Assembly: GCA_910585405.1 (NCBI GenBank)
Contig: CAJUDO010000005.1
Location: 46,645-110,644, forward strand
Direction of reading: 5' to 3'
DNA from: an uncultured Peptococcaceae bacterium
GTDB lineage: Bacteria; Bacillota; Peptococcia; Peptococcales; Peptococcaceae
DNA length: 64,000 nt
In this document: positions 35,063-43,477 of the stretch, in pieces
How positions within the stretch are numbered: the first letter of the stretch is position 1
Layout: every line of letters starts with the position of its first letter
The notes under the pieces: generated by a model
Told to the model about the DNA's origin: nothing
The model's input: the letters and a program-made list of their open reading frames with translations, nothing else
The model's database searches: none
Position numbers and translations under genes: made by a program

Positions 35063-35998
35063 TTATTGAGAAAATTGTTCAAATGGATAGTTTTTTATTT
35101 TTTCCAAAATCAATTGCTCCGCAGTTGAGCGTGTATTTGGTCTGCTAAGACAAACAATGTGGTTGCTACAGTAAAAGTCATCGACAGGTAATTCTTTTAG
35201 TGTATCATGAAATATCTTATTGCCAGAATTCAAACTGAGACGTGATATCAACTGGATCGCTTGCGATTGATTTAAGTAGTAACGTTGGGAACCAGTATCT
35301 TCAATCTGGATGATTGGCGCCGAGCGTTTTTGATAAGCCGGAAGCTGGTTCAAAAAATTTTTTACATAGACATTAGAAACATCAGAATCCATTAAAAATG
35401 GATAGGCAAAAATTTGTTCTAAGCATAAAGGCTGACAATGAAATAAGGGATGTTGTGGATATGCCACAAAGCAAAGTTCATCTAGAAAAAGTTCATGAAT
35501 TTGCAAATGGTATTTTGAAATTTCACTTTTAATTTTCGGCTCGTCAAAATCATTGAAATGGATAATTGCCAGAGCATGAGAGAGTTCTCCTATCAGTTGA
35601 ATTGTCTGCAGGGTTGTGTGGAGCTGACTATTAATGACGAGAGAAGGATAAAGTTGTTTTAAATTTATAGTAATATCTGAAATCATCAGACTGGCAAAAT
35701 TGCAGTCACAACCGACAGTAACAGTTGTGTCTAAATTTTGTAATGATAGCGGTTTGATTTCTGATATGCATGTTACAGAGTTCATTATTTTTTTTGCTTC
35801 CGCGAGAACAAGTTCCCCTTCCGCTGTAAAACGCACCCCTTTGCTGGTTCGAAGCAGAATTGGAAAACCCAATTCTTTTTCTAATTCTTGAATAGCCAAA
35901 CTGATCGAAGGTTGTGAAGTATATAGCGCGCTGGCTGCTTTGGAAATAGAATGACATTCTTCAATTTTTGTAAGAAAAAGAAACTGATTAATTCGCAA
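35063..35998 (-). CDS. LysR-family transcriptional regulator
   Basis: A ~311-residue LysR regulator. The winged helix is at 1-60 (FLFLTKIEECHSISKAASAL, TSQPSISLAIQELEKELGFP) and the periplasmic-binding-like effector domain at about 90-300 (starting TTVTVGCDCNFASLMI). TTG at 35998 follows GAGGTG at a good distance; GTG at 36007 overlaps that site. It faces the second ferredoxin-flavoprotein operon, and the divergent region carries a perfect T-N11-A dyad that also occurs before the first operon. It is therefore the likely activator of both. The effector is probably the reductase substrate. Confidence 0.92.
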   Translation of the reverse strand: MRINQFLFLTKIEECHSISKAASALYTSQPSISLAIQELEKELGFPILLRTSKGVRFTAEGELVLAEAKKIMNSVTCISEIKPLSLQNLDTTVTVGCDCNFASLMISDITINLKQLYPSLVINSQLHTTLQTIQLIGELSHALAIIHFNDFDEPKIKSEISKYHLQIHELFLDELCFVAYPQHPLFHCQPLCLEQIFAYPFLMDSDVSNVYVKNFLNQLPAYQKRSAPIIQIEDTGSQRYYLNQSQAIQLISRLSLNSGNKIFHDTLKELPVDDFYCSNHIVCLSRPNTRSTAEQLILEKIKNYPFEQFSQ

Positions 35999-36032
35999 TA
36001 AAATCACCTCGTCAACAAAAATACACTACTTA

Positions 36033-36304
36033 TCATTATAACGCAAATAATGACGATTACAAGAAGATTCGTGTTCTGCCATAAGTACAGACTATGGCCG
36101 TGCATTGGGTATTGGTATTTTCCCTAGATATAAAAACACGCTATAATCGGTTTATAGAAATCATAAGAGAATGATTTATACATCCTATATGTAAGGAGGA
36201 GATATTTATGCCACGTAAAAAGTGACTATACATTTACAAACCCTTTATTTAGATAATAAATTCCAAACGATCTGTAAAACTGGAAATCTGTGCAATTAGC
36301 ATCT
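36033..36304 (+). pseudogene. Duplicated promoter and ferredoxin start fused to a decayed flavoprotein 3' end
   Basis: Bases 36033-36212 closely match 31371-31552 (LysR box, -10, TAAGGAGGAGATATTTATG and the first two bases after the ATG). From 36213 on the sequence matches the end of the first flavoprotein gene (33366-33475) with several substitutions and a small indel; the translated relic HVKSDYTFTNPLF matches HVRSDYTFTNPLL before it breaks. An internal deletion thus removed most of a second ferredoxin-flavoprotein copy, leaving its promoter to drive the genes at 36339 onward. No functional protein is expected. Confidence 0.85.
36078..36147 (+). promoter_or_regulatory. LysR-type box and promoter, second copy
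   Basis: GCCAT-N11-ATGGC at 36078-36098 and TATAAT at 36142-36147 repeat the spacing seen at 31417-31486. The N11 bases differ at several positions while the dyad arms are identical, which suggests selection on the operator. The promoter should read through the relic into the second ferredoxin-flavoprotein-DASS operon. It is also the likely autoregulatory site of the divergent lysR gene. Confidence 0.75.
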
Positions 36305-36338
36305 CGAGATATGAAAAACTAAATTGGAGGTTTCAATT

Positions 36339-36560
36339 ATGATAAGTTCAATTGACCAAGAGAAATGTGTGGGCTGTGGTATTTGTGCCAGAAGCTGCCC
36401 ATTAGATACTATTCGCATTGATAAAGAGAAAAAGAAAGCCTATATTGCTTATGGGGATGATTGTATGACATGTTATTTTTGTGAACGGCTATGCCCGACT
36501 GGCGCAATTTTCGTACATCCATTTAAAGAATTGTTACCAGCTGTATTTCCAGTAAAATAA
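36339..36560 (+). CDS. 2[4Fe-4S] ferredoxin-like protein, partner of the second flavoprotein
   Basis: A 73-residue protein with cluster motifs Cys10/13/16/20 (CVGCGICARSCPL) and Cys42/45/48/52 (CMTCYFCERLCPT). It is a paralogue of the 72-residue ferredoxin at 31548 with the same size and spacing. The ATG at 36339 lies 7 bp after GGAGG; a TTG five codons earlier overlaps the site. It precedes the second flavoprotein gene by 13 bp and should be its electron-transfer subunit. Confidence 0.92.
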   Translation: MISSIDQEKCVGCGICARSCPLDTIRIDKEKKKAYIAYGDDCMTCYFCERLCPTGAIFVHPFKELLPAVFPVK

Positions 36561-36573
36561 GGAGGCGTGATTC

Positions 36574-38310
36574 ATGCAAAAAAGAAAAGAATTTACTTTG
36601 AAAACAGATATTTTGATTATCGGTAACGGTTCTTCAGGTATGTGGGCAGCAAAAAGGGCCAAAGAGCTTGCCCCAGAACTGGAAGTAACAATCGTAGATA
36701 AAGGTCCTACGGATTGGGGCGGACTGATGTCTATGTCGGAAGGCGATTTTGATGCGGTAACGCCAGGAAAAAGTCTGGATGAATGGATGCAAGATCTGGT
36801 GTATTATTGGGATGGATTATGTGATCAGAAAACAATGAAAACTTTATTTGGTCTCTCCTATGACCGAATGTGTGATTATCAAAATATGGGTGTCTCCTAC
36901 TTAAAGGATAAAAATGGGAATTTACGTGGCGTTGCACAACGAGGACTGGAACATATCTGTTTGTATCCAACAGATATGAAAGGTGACGGTGGAGAATCTA
37001 TGGCAAAAGCACTGACCAAAGCACTGGAAAAAGCAGGCATAAAGCGTTTTGGTCGGATAATGATTGTTCAGTTGATGAAAAACAAAAATGGCCAGATAGA
37101 AGGTGCAGCCGGATTTGACACCATATCAGGAGATTTTTATAAAATTGAAACAAAAGTCGTCTTGATTGCAGCAGGACGCGGCGGCTGGAAAGCCTCTTAT
37201 GGCAATAACACTGCTTCTGGTGAATGGGTAGATATGGCTTTAAAAGCTGGCGCTAAAGTACGCAATTTTGAATTTGTAGAAGTATGGAATGTACCTAAGC
37301 TATATGCTTGGGAAGGACAAACGATTTTGCTCCCATTGGGTGCAAGATATGTGAATGCCGCCGGTGAACCTTTTATGTCTAAATATTCACCTAAATACGG
37401 CGCCAATACAGATCCACACTATATCACAATGGCGATGGCCTATGAAACGCGGGAAGGACGAGGACCAATCTATTTTGATTTGAGTCAGATGACAGAAGAA
37501 AGCATCAAAATGGTAGAACCCAATGCAGGCTGGCAATTATTGAATCATCAAAAATTATCCGATATGGGTATGAATTTCTTCACATCCAAAACAGAATGGA
37601 TGCCGCAGTTACTGACCGATTTTGGTGGATTGGACACCGACCTGTACGGACAGACAACCGTATCTGGTTTATTTGCAGCAGGACGGTCACGCAGCCTGGA
37701 TAACGGTGTTTATATGGGGGGATTTGACTTAAGTACCACATCCACAACCGGATATTTGGCGGGAGAAGGTATGGTGCGATATATCAGGGAGAAATATCAA
37801 CCGACAGCCGCAATTGCCGAAGAACGTTGGAATACTGCTGCACAAGAGATTTATCAGCCGCTACAGCAGAACGGAATCCATCCAAAAGAAGTTTTACGCA
37901 AAATTCAGGAACTGGTATTTCCTTATCAGGTATGTATTTTAAAAACGGAGGAATCTCTGCAGGACGCGCTAGAAAAACTGACACGGTTGCAACAGGAACT
38001 GTTGAGCAGAATGACAGCTTCCGATCCGCATTATCTGATGAAGCTGTACGAAGTACGGGGGATTTTCCGGGTAACCGAACTGTATCTACGCGCCTCGTTA
38101 TTGCGGCGAGAATCCAGAGCTGGACATTTCCGCGAAGATTATCCACAGCGAGATGACGAGCAGTATTTGGGCTGGATTCTTTTAAGCGAAAAAGATGATC
38201 ATATGGAGCATGAATTTAGAAGAGTTCCAATCGAAGAGTATGAATATGAAATAAAAGAATACTACAGTGACCAATTCTGTTTTCCCGTGCTGGAACAAAC
38301 CGTTGATTAA
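36574..38310 (+). CDS. Second FAD-dependent oxidoreductase of the AprA/fumarate-reductase type
   Basis: A 578-residue cytoplasmic flavoprotein with FAD motif DILIIGNGSSGMWAAKRA (GNGSSG at 17-22), the flavin-covering region DWGGLMSMSEGDFDAV, and the C-terminal FAD motif TVSGLFAAGRSRSLDNGVYM. It shares layout with the first flavoprotein but is quite divergent, so the two probably act on different substrates or in different steps. The C-terminal helical domain (about 440-570) ends in the acidic, Tyr-rich EEYEYEIKEYYSDQF. AAGGAGG precedes the ATG. A DASS transporter gene follows 20 bp downstream. Confidence 0.85.
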   Translation: MQKRKEFTLKTDILIIGNGSSGMWAAKRAKELAPELEVTIVDKGPTDWGGLMSMSEGDFDAVTPGKSLDEWMQDLVYYWDGLCDQKTMKTLFGLSYDRMCDYQNMGVSYLKDKNGNLRGVAQRGLEHICLYPTDMKGDGGESMAKALTKALEKAGIKRFGRIMIVQLMKNKNGQIEGAAGFDTISGDFYKIETKVVLIAAGRGGWKASYGNNTASGEWVDMALKAGAKVRNFEFVEVWNVPKLYAWEGQTILLPLGARYVNAAGEPFMSKYSPKYGANTDPHYITMAMAYETREGRGPIYFDLSQMTEESIKMVEPNAGWQLLNHQKLSDMGMNFFTSKTEWMPQLLTDFGGLDTDLYGQTTVSGLFAAGRSRSLDNGVYMGGFDLSTTSTTGYLAGEGMVRYIREKYQPTAAIAEERWNTAAQEIYQPLQQNGIHPKEVLRKIQELVFPYQVCILKTEESLQDALEKLTRLQQELLSRMTASDPHYLMKLYEVRGIFRVTELYLRASLLRRESRAGHFREDYPQRDDEQYLGWILLSEKDDHMEHEFRRVPIEEYEYEIKEYYSDQFCFPVLEQTVD

Positions 38311-38330
38311 GGTCAGGAGATGATATTGTT

Positions 38331-39728
38331 ATGGATAAAGTAATTTCGGGGATTAACGAAAATAGAAGTTTGTATATAAAATGGATGATTACCATTTTCG
38401 TGCCAATAATTTGTCTGCTCATTCCAACTAATGAAATTTATACCCATGAGATAAAATTATTTTTAGCAGTTACTTCTTTTTGCATTTTGATTATCGCTTT
38501 TGAATTGATGCTATTGATTGCAATCGCAATTTTATTTCCTTTCGCCTATATGTTAGTCAGCATTGTTCCTGTAGACGTAGCGTTACAATCTTGGACGACA
38601 ACAGCGCCGTGGGTAACGCTTGGCGGTGTTATCTTGGCTTGTATCATGGAACGAGTCGGTTTATTGCGGCGCATTGCATATTGGTGCATTATCAAATTGG
38701 GAAAAAGTTATCAGGGGTTAATTTTCGGAATATTATTGGGTGGCAATATTTTGAATTTTATTACCGGCGGGCAAGGCTGGATTCCTATGGCAGCTTTTTG
38801 TTATGGTGTCTGTAAAGCACTAGATGTCAAAAAACATTCCATTGATGCAGCATTAATCAGTTTAACTGGTGGTATTTCCGTTTCAACAAGCTGTTTCTTC
38901 TTTTACACGCCATTTTATATGACCGTTATGCTCAATAATGCACGAAATGTGGTACCTGATCTTTCTGTGAATATGTATTCCTTCTTTATTCAGATGTGTC
39001 CATACGCACTATTTATGATTCTTTATGTCTGGTTAATGCCGAAAATTTTCAAACCAACTCTGCAATACCAGGACACAGATTACTTTAGAAATGAATATGC
39101 AAAATTAGGAGCTATGAATATAAAAGAGAAAAAACTGACAGTCGGCATTATCCTCGTACTACTTTTTATGTTGACTGGAGACTTGCATCACTTAGATATA
39201 GACTGGGGCTTTATCTTACTGCCATGGATTTTGTTCTTGCCTATCATTAACGTTGCTTCTTTCGATGATATCAAGAAAACAGATTTTACAATCGTTTTCT
39301 TCGGAGCCTGCTGTATGGAAATTGGTCTGGTCGCAAACTATCTGGGCGTAGGTGCCGCGTTTGCTGCAATATTGAAGCCTTTGCTGGCCTCTTCATCATC
39401 CTATTTCATCTTGATGATTATCTATGTAGTATCCGTTATTACCAATTTTTTACTGACCCCGCTGGCTATTCTGGCTGCTTTTTCAGAACCAATAGCCCAA
39501 ATTGCATTATCGTTGGGCATTCACCCGTTAGGCGCTCTATATGCCTTAATGATGGGTTTAGACCAGATTTTTATGCCACATGAATTTTTGAACTATGTAG
39601 TCATTATGGCGTTCGGTCTAGTTTCCATGAAAGATTTTATTAAAATTATGACTTTAAAAACAGTATTGGCAACTGTATTTGTCGCAGCAGTTATGATTCC
39701 TTGGTGGTATTTTATCGGGATCATATAA
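38331..39728 (+). CDS. SLC13/DASS-type anion transporter in the reductase cluster
   Basis: A 465-residue membrane protein with about 11-12 hydrophobic segments. It opens with a cytoplasmic tail and the pattern WMITIFVPIICLLIPTNEIY seen also in the DASS gene at 45709, and has GGVILACIMERVGLLRRIA and a substrate-hairpin-like SVITNFLLTPLAILAAF. It is the last gene of the second ferredoxin-flavoprotein operon and probably imports the anionic substrate of that pair with Na+. AGGAG precedes the ATG. A hairpin terminator follows about 50 bp after the stop. Confidence 0.85.
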   Translation: MDKVISGINENRSLYIKWMITIFVPIICLLIPTNEIYTHEIKLFLAVTSFCILIIAFELMLLIAIAILFPFAYMLVSIVPVDVALQSWTTTAPWVTLGGVILACIMERVGLLRRIAYWCIIKLGKSYQGLIFGILLGGNILNFITGGQGWIPMAAFCYGVCKALDVKKHSIDAALISLTGGISVSTSCFFFYTPFYMTVMLNNARNVVPDLSVNMYSFFIQMCPYALFMILYVWLMPKIFKPTLQYQDTDYFRNEYAKLGAMNIKEKKLTVGIILVLLFMLTGDLHHLDIDWGFILLPWILFLPIINVASFDDIKKTDFTIVFFGACCMEIGLVANYLGVGAAFAAILKPLLASSSSYFILMIIYVVSVITNFLLTPLAILAAFSEPIAQIALSLGIHPLGALYALMMGLDQIFMPHEFLNYVVIMAFGLVSMKDFIKIMTLKTVLATVFVAAVMIPWWYFIGII

Positions 39729-39778
39729 TACAAATAAAACAGTACACCGTTATTTAAGAAAAATATTTTAGAAACAAA

Positions 39779-39823
39779 AAACCGGAGCGATGAAACAGTA
39801 AGAAACCTGTTCGTCACTCCGGT
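39779..39823. terminator. Terminator after the DASS gene
   Basis: AACCGGAG...GAAACAG pairs imperfectly with CTGTT...CTCCGGTT. A-rich and T-rich flanks on both sides allow bidirectional use, though no long T-run follows on the plus strand. Confidence 0.65.
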
Positions 39824-39865
39824 TGAAATATTTTCGAATGTTCAAAATGGAATTAACCATCTACT

Positions 39866-39988
39866 TCAACTTTCGTTTTCTTTACAGAACGGAATACATT
39901 CGGCCAGAATAATTTCACCCTGATCGTTCTTCATCAGATAGACGCCGGGATTAGTCGGCAAATTCTCCAGCTTTGTCTGTAAATCCAC
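39866..39988 (-). pseudogene. uvrC: Truncated second uvrC 5' end (direct repeat copy 2)
   Basis: From GTG at 39988 the frame reads as UvrC for 26-27 residues (VDLQTKLENLPTNPGVYLMK then NDQGEII), after which unrelated residues run to TGA at 39866. It keeps a near-perfect ribosome site (AGGAGGTAG, 39996-40004) 5 bp after the stop of the gene at 40010, whereas the intact uvrC at 31278 has a degraded one. I infer that this is the original uvrC start, cut off when the 8.7-kb region entered. It encodes no working nuclease. Confidence 0.85.
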
Positions 39989-40009
39989 CTGCAAACTACC
40001 TCCTATTCT

Positions 40010-41053
40010 CTAGCGAAACAGCCCTGGTACCAGCTCATAGACTATCGTTCCTGTTTCATCGAAAATCAGCACCGGCTCCGCACCCATATATGGTGACTTT
40101 TCGTCCATCTGTCTGATTGCTTCTTCACTGCCGGATGCCTCAAACCATTCCAGAAAAGAACGATAGCGCAGCCCCGTTTCATCTACAACTTCCACATAAA
40201 ATTCCACGATGCTGCCTTCTGGAACATCCCAACCCTGATCCATCCAATAAACATATCTTTCATAATAAATGCCACTGTCATCTTTCCTCGAATATGCTGG
40301 TGCATCGCTTTCCGGTATGCGCTCCAGCTTTTTCGACGCTGCATTTTTATACGCCTCTTGTCCTTTCTCTGTCAAATCAACAGGAAAACGTTTGTATTCT
40401 TTTCCATCTAATAGAACCAATACATCTGCGGAGCGAATCGTAAATTCGCCCTCTTTTTCCAACAGAATTTCCACAAGCTGTTCCGGAGCATAGGTATGGG
40501 ACTGTCTATTATGGTGTACCACACTGCGCCCATCATATCGGGCATTTACATTCAATACTGCTCCATAACGGGGCTCAATCACCCAGTCCAACTCCTGCGT
40601 GCGAATGGTGCCGTGATCATTTAACTTGACCTGTACGACTTCGCTTCGCTCAAAAAGGGGAACTTCAATCTTGGTGGTATATTCAGAATCCTGATACGCC
40701 AGCTTCCATTCCTTCCCATTGCAGAGGATGCTTACCTGTGTACTGCCCGGCGTATATTCCTTGGGCACAATGGTACAAATCACTTCCGCAGTTTTCTTTT
40801 CAATATCCGCTTCACCGCATTGCCACTGACCAGTTGTCAGCAAATTTCGCTCCTCTTCCATCGCACTCCGTATATTCTCAGAAATAGAAGATACATTGCT
40901 GCTTATAGAGTTACTTACAGCACGAAGCTCGTTACGCGTTTCCGCGCGAAGGTCCGTCACATCCTGTTTTAGATGATGTATTTGTATCAGATTGACTACC
41001 AGTAAAACACAAACCACTACAGAAATCATTGTTGTGAAATCCTTTTTCATCAT
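40010..41053 (-). CDS. Membrane-anchored protein of unknown function
   Basis: A 347-residue protein with one N-terminal transmembrane helix (about 9-25, ISVVVCVLLVVNLIQ), a coiled-coil stretch (about 28-70, KQDVTDLRAETRNELRAVSN), and a beta-rich acidic remainder that is probably outside the cell. No catalytic motif or family was recognised. The two adjacent ATGs follow GAGGA. It ends 5 bp before the truncated uvrC copy, so it was probably once the gene directly upstream of uvrC. It ends in TAG. Confidence 0.75.
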   Translation of the reverse strand: MMKKDFTTMISVVVCVLLVVNLIQIHHLKQDVTDLRAETRNELRAVSNSISSNVSSISENIRSAMEEERNLLTTGQWQCGEADIEKKTAEVICTIVPKEYTPGSTQVSILCNGKEWKLAYQDSEYTTKIEVPLFERSEVVQVKLNDHGTIRTQELDWVIEPRYGAVLNVNARYDGRSVVHHNRQSHTYAPEQLVEILLEKEGEFTIRSADVLVLLDGKEYKRFPVDLTEKGQEAYKNAASKKLERIPESDAPAYSRKDDSGIYYERYVYWMDQGWDVPEGSIVEFYVEVVDETGLRYRSFLEWFEASGSEEAIRQMDEKSPYMGAEPVLIFDETGTIVYELVPGLFR

Positions 41054-41515
41054 CGTTCCTCCTCATACAGTACTGCCAAAACAGCAAATGATTCAATCAA
41101 CTGTATAAAATAACTGGTTGCAAAAACGCCACATCACGTTCATCTTTGTTCTTACCTTTTCATTTTACTTGATAAACATGCTGCAGGCAAGATGAAAAGC
41201 GCATTTCCCAAAAACGCAATGAAAAATCCGCACAAAAAATTGCAATTGTTTACAATGAAAACCATATTTTCTGCGCATGCTGGCGGTACCTGGGCTCCTT
41301 TGTATTTCACGTAAAACAGTTTGAAAAATAAATCTATCCATCAAAGAAGCGATACTTGGCAACCAAACCAAATACCGCCCTGTAAACCACAAGCACACGA
41401 CTAAAAAAGCAAACAGTTTGTTTTTCTTAAAATTAAAATAGGCAGGAAGCCCTTTTGGGGCTTTCCCGCCTTGCTTTCCTGTCAGCAAAAACACTCTTTG
41501 CAAACAGAATATCAA
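41054..41515. other. 462-bp gap between the membrane protein and DUF3795 genes
   Basis: Apart from the DUF3795 terminator at 41441-41470, nothing convincing is present. A minus-strand frame of 116 codons (41165-41515) crosses that terminator, has no ribosome site and a low-complexity hydrophobic and basic composition, so I do not call it a gene. The promoter of the 40010-41053 gene probably lies here. Confidence 0.5.
41441..41470 (-). terminator. Terminator of the DUF3795 gene
   Basis: GGCGGGAAAGCCCC pairs with GGGCTTCCTGCC (minus strand) around a short A-rich loop and is followed by TATTTTAATTTT, giving a strong GC-rich intrinsic terminator 46 bp past the stop codon. Confidence 0.85.
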
Positions 41516-42058
41516 TTATTTTTTCCTGATAAGCTTCAATTTTATATTTCTTCTGTCGGCAATTTTTTGGAACACCTCTGTCACATACTGACATTGCGCC
41601 TTAAATGGCAGTGCAGACAATGCGTCATTATCTTGTATTTGCTTGATTCCTTCCTGCAGCTCCGAGAGTTCTAATAAATTGACTGCTACACAAAAGAAAT
41701 TTTTCCTGCGCCCGTCATTATAGTTAGATAGTAAGAAGGAAAGAATTTGTGTCTTTTCCTGCTGCTCGAAATTATATTGGGCAATGCCGATGCTTTGTGC
41801 TCTCTCCAAATCTGCTTTTCGCCGTCTGTGCGTAATAAAAGAGTCATATTCATCAATCTTCTGATATGTTTCGCATGGATATTCCTGGCACTGGAAACAA
41901 TATGCAATTCCTCCATGGGCAAGGCTACATTTCGCAATTCTGCAGGATTGATTGCCGTTGCCGCAACCACCACAATGGTTTCCTAAAAGCATGGGACACA
42001 ATCCGCAATTTAATCCGCAGAGAGAAAATAATTGATTTTTTCGTTCAAATCCTTTCAT
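41516..42058 (-). CDS. DUF3795 domain protein
   Basis: A 180-residue protein whose first half is Cys-rich (LCGLNCGLCPMLLGNHCGGC, then CRIAKCSLAHGGIAYCFQC and CETY), matching the DUF3795 pattern thought to bind metal, probably zinc or an Fe-S cluster. The second half is helical, without a known motif. The function is unknown. The ribosome site is weak. It follows the VOC protein gene by 52 bp on the same strand and may be co-transcribed with it. Confidence 0.82.
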   Translation of the reverse strand: MKGFERKNQLFSLCGLNCGLCPMLLGNHCGGCGNGNQSCRIAKCSLAHGGIAYCFQCQEYPCETYQKIDEYDSFITHRRRKADLERAQSIGIAQYNFEQQEKTQILSFLLSNYNDGRRKNFFCVAVNLLELSELQEGIKQIQDNDALSALPFKAQCQYVTEVFQKIADRRNIKLKLIRKK

Positions 42059-42110
42059 AATACAAGCCCCGCAAATTCTGACTTTTTCCCTGTCCAGCTT
42101 CTCGCCGCGT

Positions 42111-42569
42111 CTACTCTATACACGCATGCACATACTCTATAGGTACGTTCATACGCTCTGCTGTCTGTTCCGGCGTCATGCCGCTGTCTATAAATCTTTT
42201 GCAAACGGTCTTCATATTTTCGCCCACTTCAATAATATGCCTGTCCGGGTCATAGAAACGAACCACACGCTGCCCCCATGCATGCTCCTTCACAGGGTGC
42301 ACATATTGTACATTGCAGTTTCTGAGGTTATCTGCAAATTTATCAAACTCATCTTCTTCAAAATAGATTTCAAAATGATTGCCACCGAAAGAAATATCAT
42401 CTGTACCAATAAATTCCCGATACGTGTCCAAGGTCTGCAAGGCCAAACCGCCTGTCAAAACCTTGTTTGCGCCAAAGTCCATGACAACTTGAAGCCCCAA
42501 AACATTTTTGTAGAACGCAACGGTTTTATCCATATCCGTTACCACCAGCATAGGGTTCTTAAGCTCCAT
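42111..42569 (-). CDS. VOC-superfamily (glyoxalase/bleomycin-resistance-like) protein
   Basis: A 152-residue protein with a vicinal-oxygen-chelate fold: the first beta-alpha-beta unit begins LVVTDMDKTVAFYKNVLGLQ and the second ends VRFYDPDRHIIEVGENMK, with the metal ligand Glu in the last strand. The substrate could be a lactoylglutathione-like thiol adduct, an aromatic or an antibiotic; the sequence does not say. AGGTG precedes the ATG. It lies downstream of the SDR gene on the same strand. Confidence 0.9.
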   Translation of the reverse strand: MELKNPMLVVTDMDKTVAFYKNVLGLQVVMDFGANKVLTGGLALQTLDTYREFIGTDDISFGGNHFEIYFEEDEFDKFADNLRNCNVQYVHPVKEHAWGQRVVRFYDPDRHIIEVGENMKTVCKRFIDSGMTPEQTAERMNVPIEYVHACIE

Positions 42570-42676
42570 TTTCGATCACCTGCAAACACCTGGCAATATC
42601 AGCTACATATGTCCAAAACTTTCGTTTTTTCTTTCGCAGCTGACATTGCCTTTTTCCCTGCGTTAAGCCAGAATCT

Positions 42677-43477
42677 TTACGGACGCAAACCCATGCCACC
42701 TTCTAAGGTAATAGTTTCTCCACTCATATACTTGAAGTCTGGAGAAGCCAGCTGCACGCAAACACGGCCAATTTCCAACTCTGCATCTCCATAATGTCCC
42801 ATTGGCGGCATTTTTACGTTCTGCTCAAAAGCTTCTGGATATGCCTGCTTGAACTGCTCCAACTGCGCTGTCCAAGCCAACGGGCAAACTACATTGACAT
42901 TGATACCGTCCTTGCCCCATTCGTTTGCAGCTACACGGCTCAGACCGCGAATACCTTCTTTTGCCGCAGCGTACGCACTCTGGCCAAAGTTGCCGAACAA
43001 ACCTGCACCGGAAGCAAAGTTGATTACGCTACCTTTGGTTTCAGCCAAATAAGGATAACATGCTTTCATATAGTGAAACACAGCATACAATCCAGAATAC
43101 AGTGCCAAGTCAAACTGTTCTACGGTATGATCCGCTAAGGTCACACCAGAGGCAGAAGCCTGCGCATTGTTGATCAGTACATCAATACGACCGAACTTGT
43201 CCATCGCCTGTTTCACTACATTGGCAGCCACTGCTTCATTGTCAGCACCGGCACTGATATCTGCCTGCACCGGTAAAACCTGAATGCCATACAGACGTTC
43301 CAATTCTTCTTTTGCATCCTCCAGCTTCTTTACATTACGACCGGTAATTACCAGATTTGCACCCTCTTTTGCGTAAGCAGTTGCAATCCCATATCCAATG
43401 GAGCCACAACGCCCATCACTTAAAGTTGCTCGACCACCACCGGTTAAAATCACTGTTTTTCCTGTAAAAAATCCCAT
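42677..43477 (-). CDS. Short-chain dehydrogenase/reductase
   Basis: A 266-residue classical SDR. The cofactor motif TGGGRATLSDGRCGSIGYGI carries an unusual insertion between the early glycines and GIG-like turn; LINNAQA is the NNAG-type motif; catalytic Ser is in INFASGAG and Tyr/Lys in SAYAAAKEGIRG. The C-terminal GETITLEGGMGLRP is typical of enoyl/2,4-dienoyl-CoA reductase-like and gluconate-type members. GGAGG precedes the ATG. It is divergent from a LysR gene that probably controls it. Confidence 0.92.
   Translation of the reverse strand: MGFFTGKTVILTGGGRATLSDGRCGSIGYGIATAYAKEGANLVITGRNVKKLEDAKEELERLYGIQVLPVQADISAGADNEAVAANVVKQAMDKFGRIDVLINNAQASASGVTLADHTVEQFDLALYSGLYAVFHYMKACYPYLAETKGSVINFASGAGLFGNFGQSAYAAAKEGIRGLSRVAANEWGKDGINVNVVCPLAWTAQLEQFKQAYPEAFEQNVKMPPMGHYGDAELEIGRVCVQLASPDFKYMSGETITLEGGMGLRP

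Noticed and set aside
31198..40004. A typical integrative element with integrase and tRNA attachment site
   Set aside because: The direct repeats lie in uvrC, not in a tRNA gene, and no integrase, relaxase or transposase is found between them. The insertion reading is kept, but not this mechanism.
41165..41515. A 116-codon minus-strand frame downstream of the DUF3795 gene
   Set aside because: It spans the strong terminator at 41441-41470, lacks a ribosome site, and has no recognisable domain.
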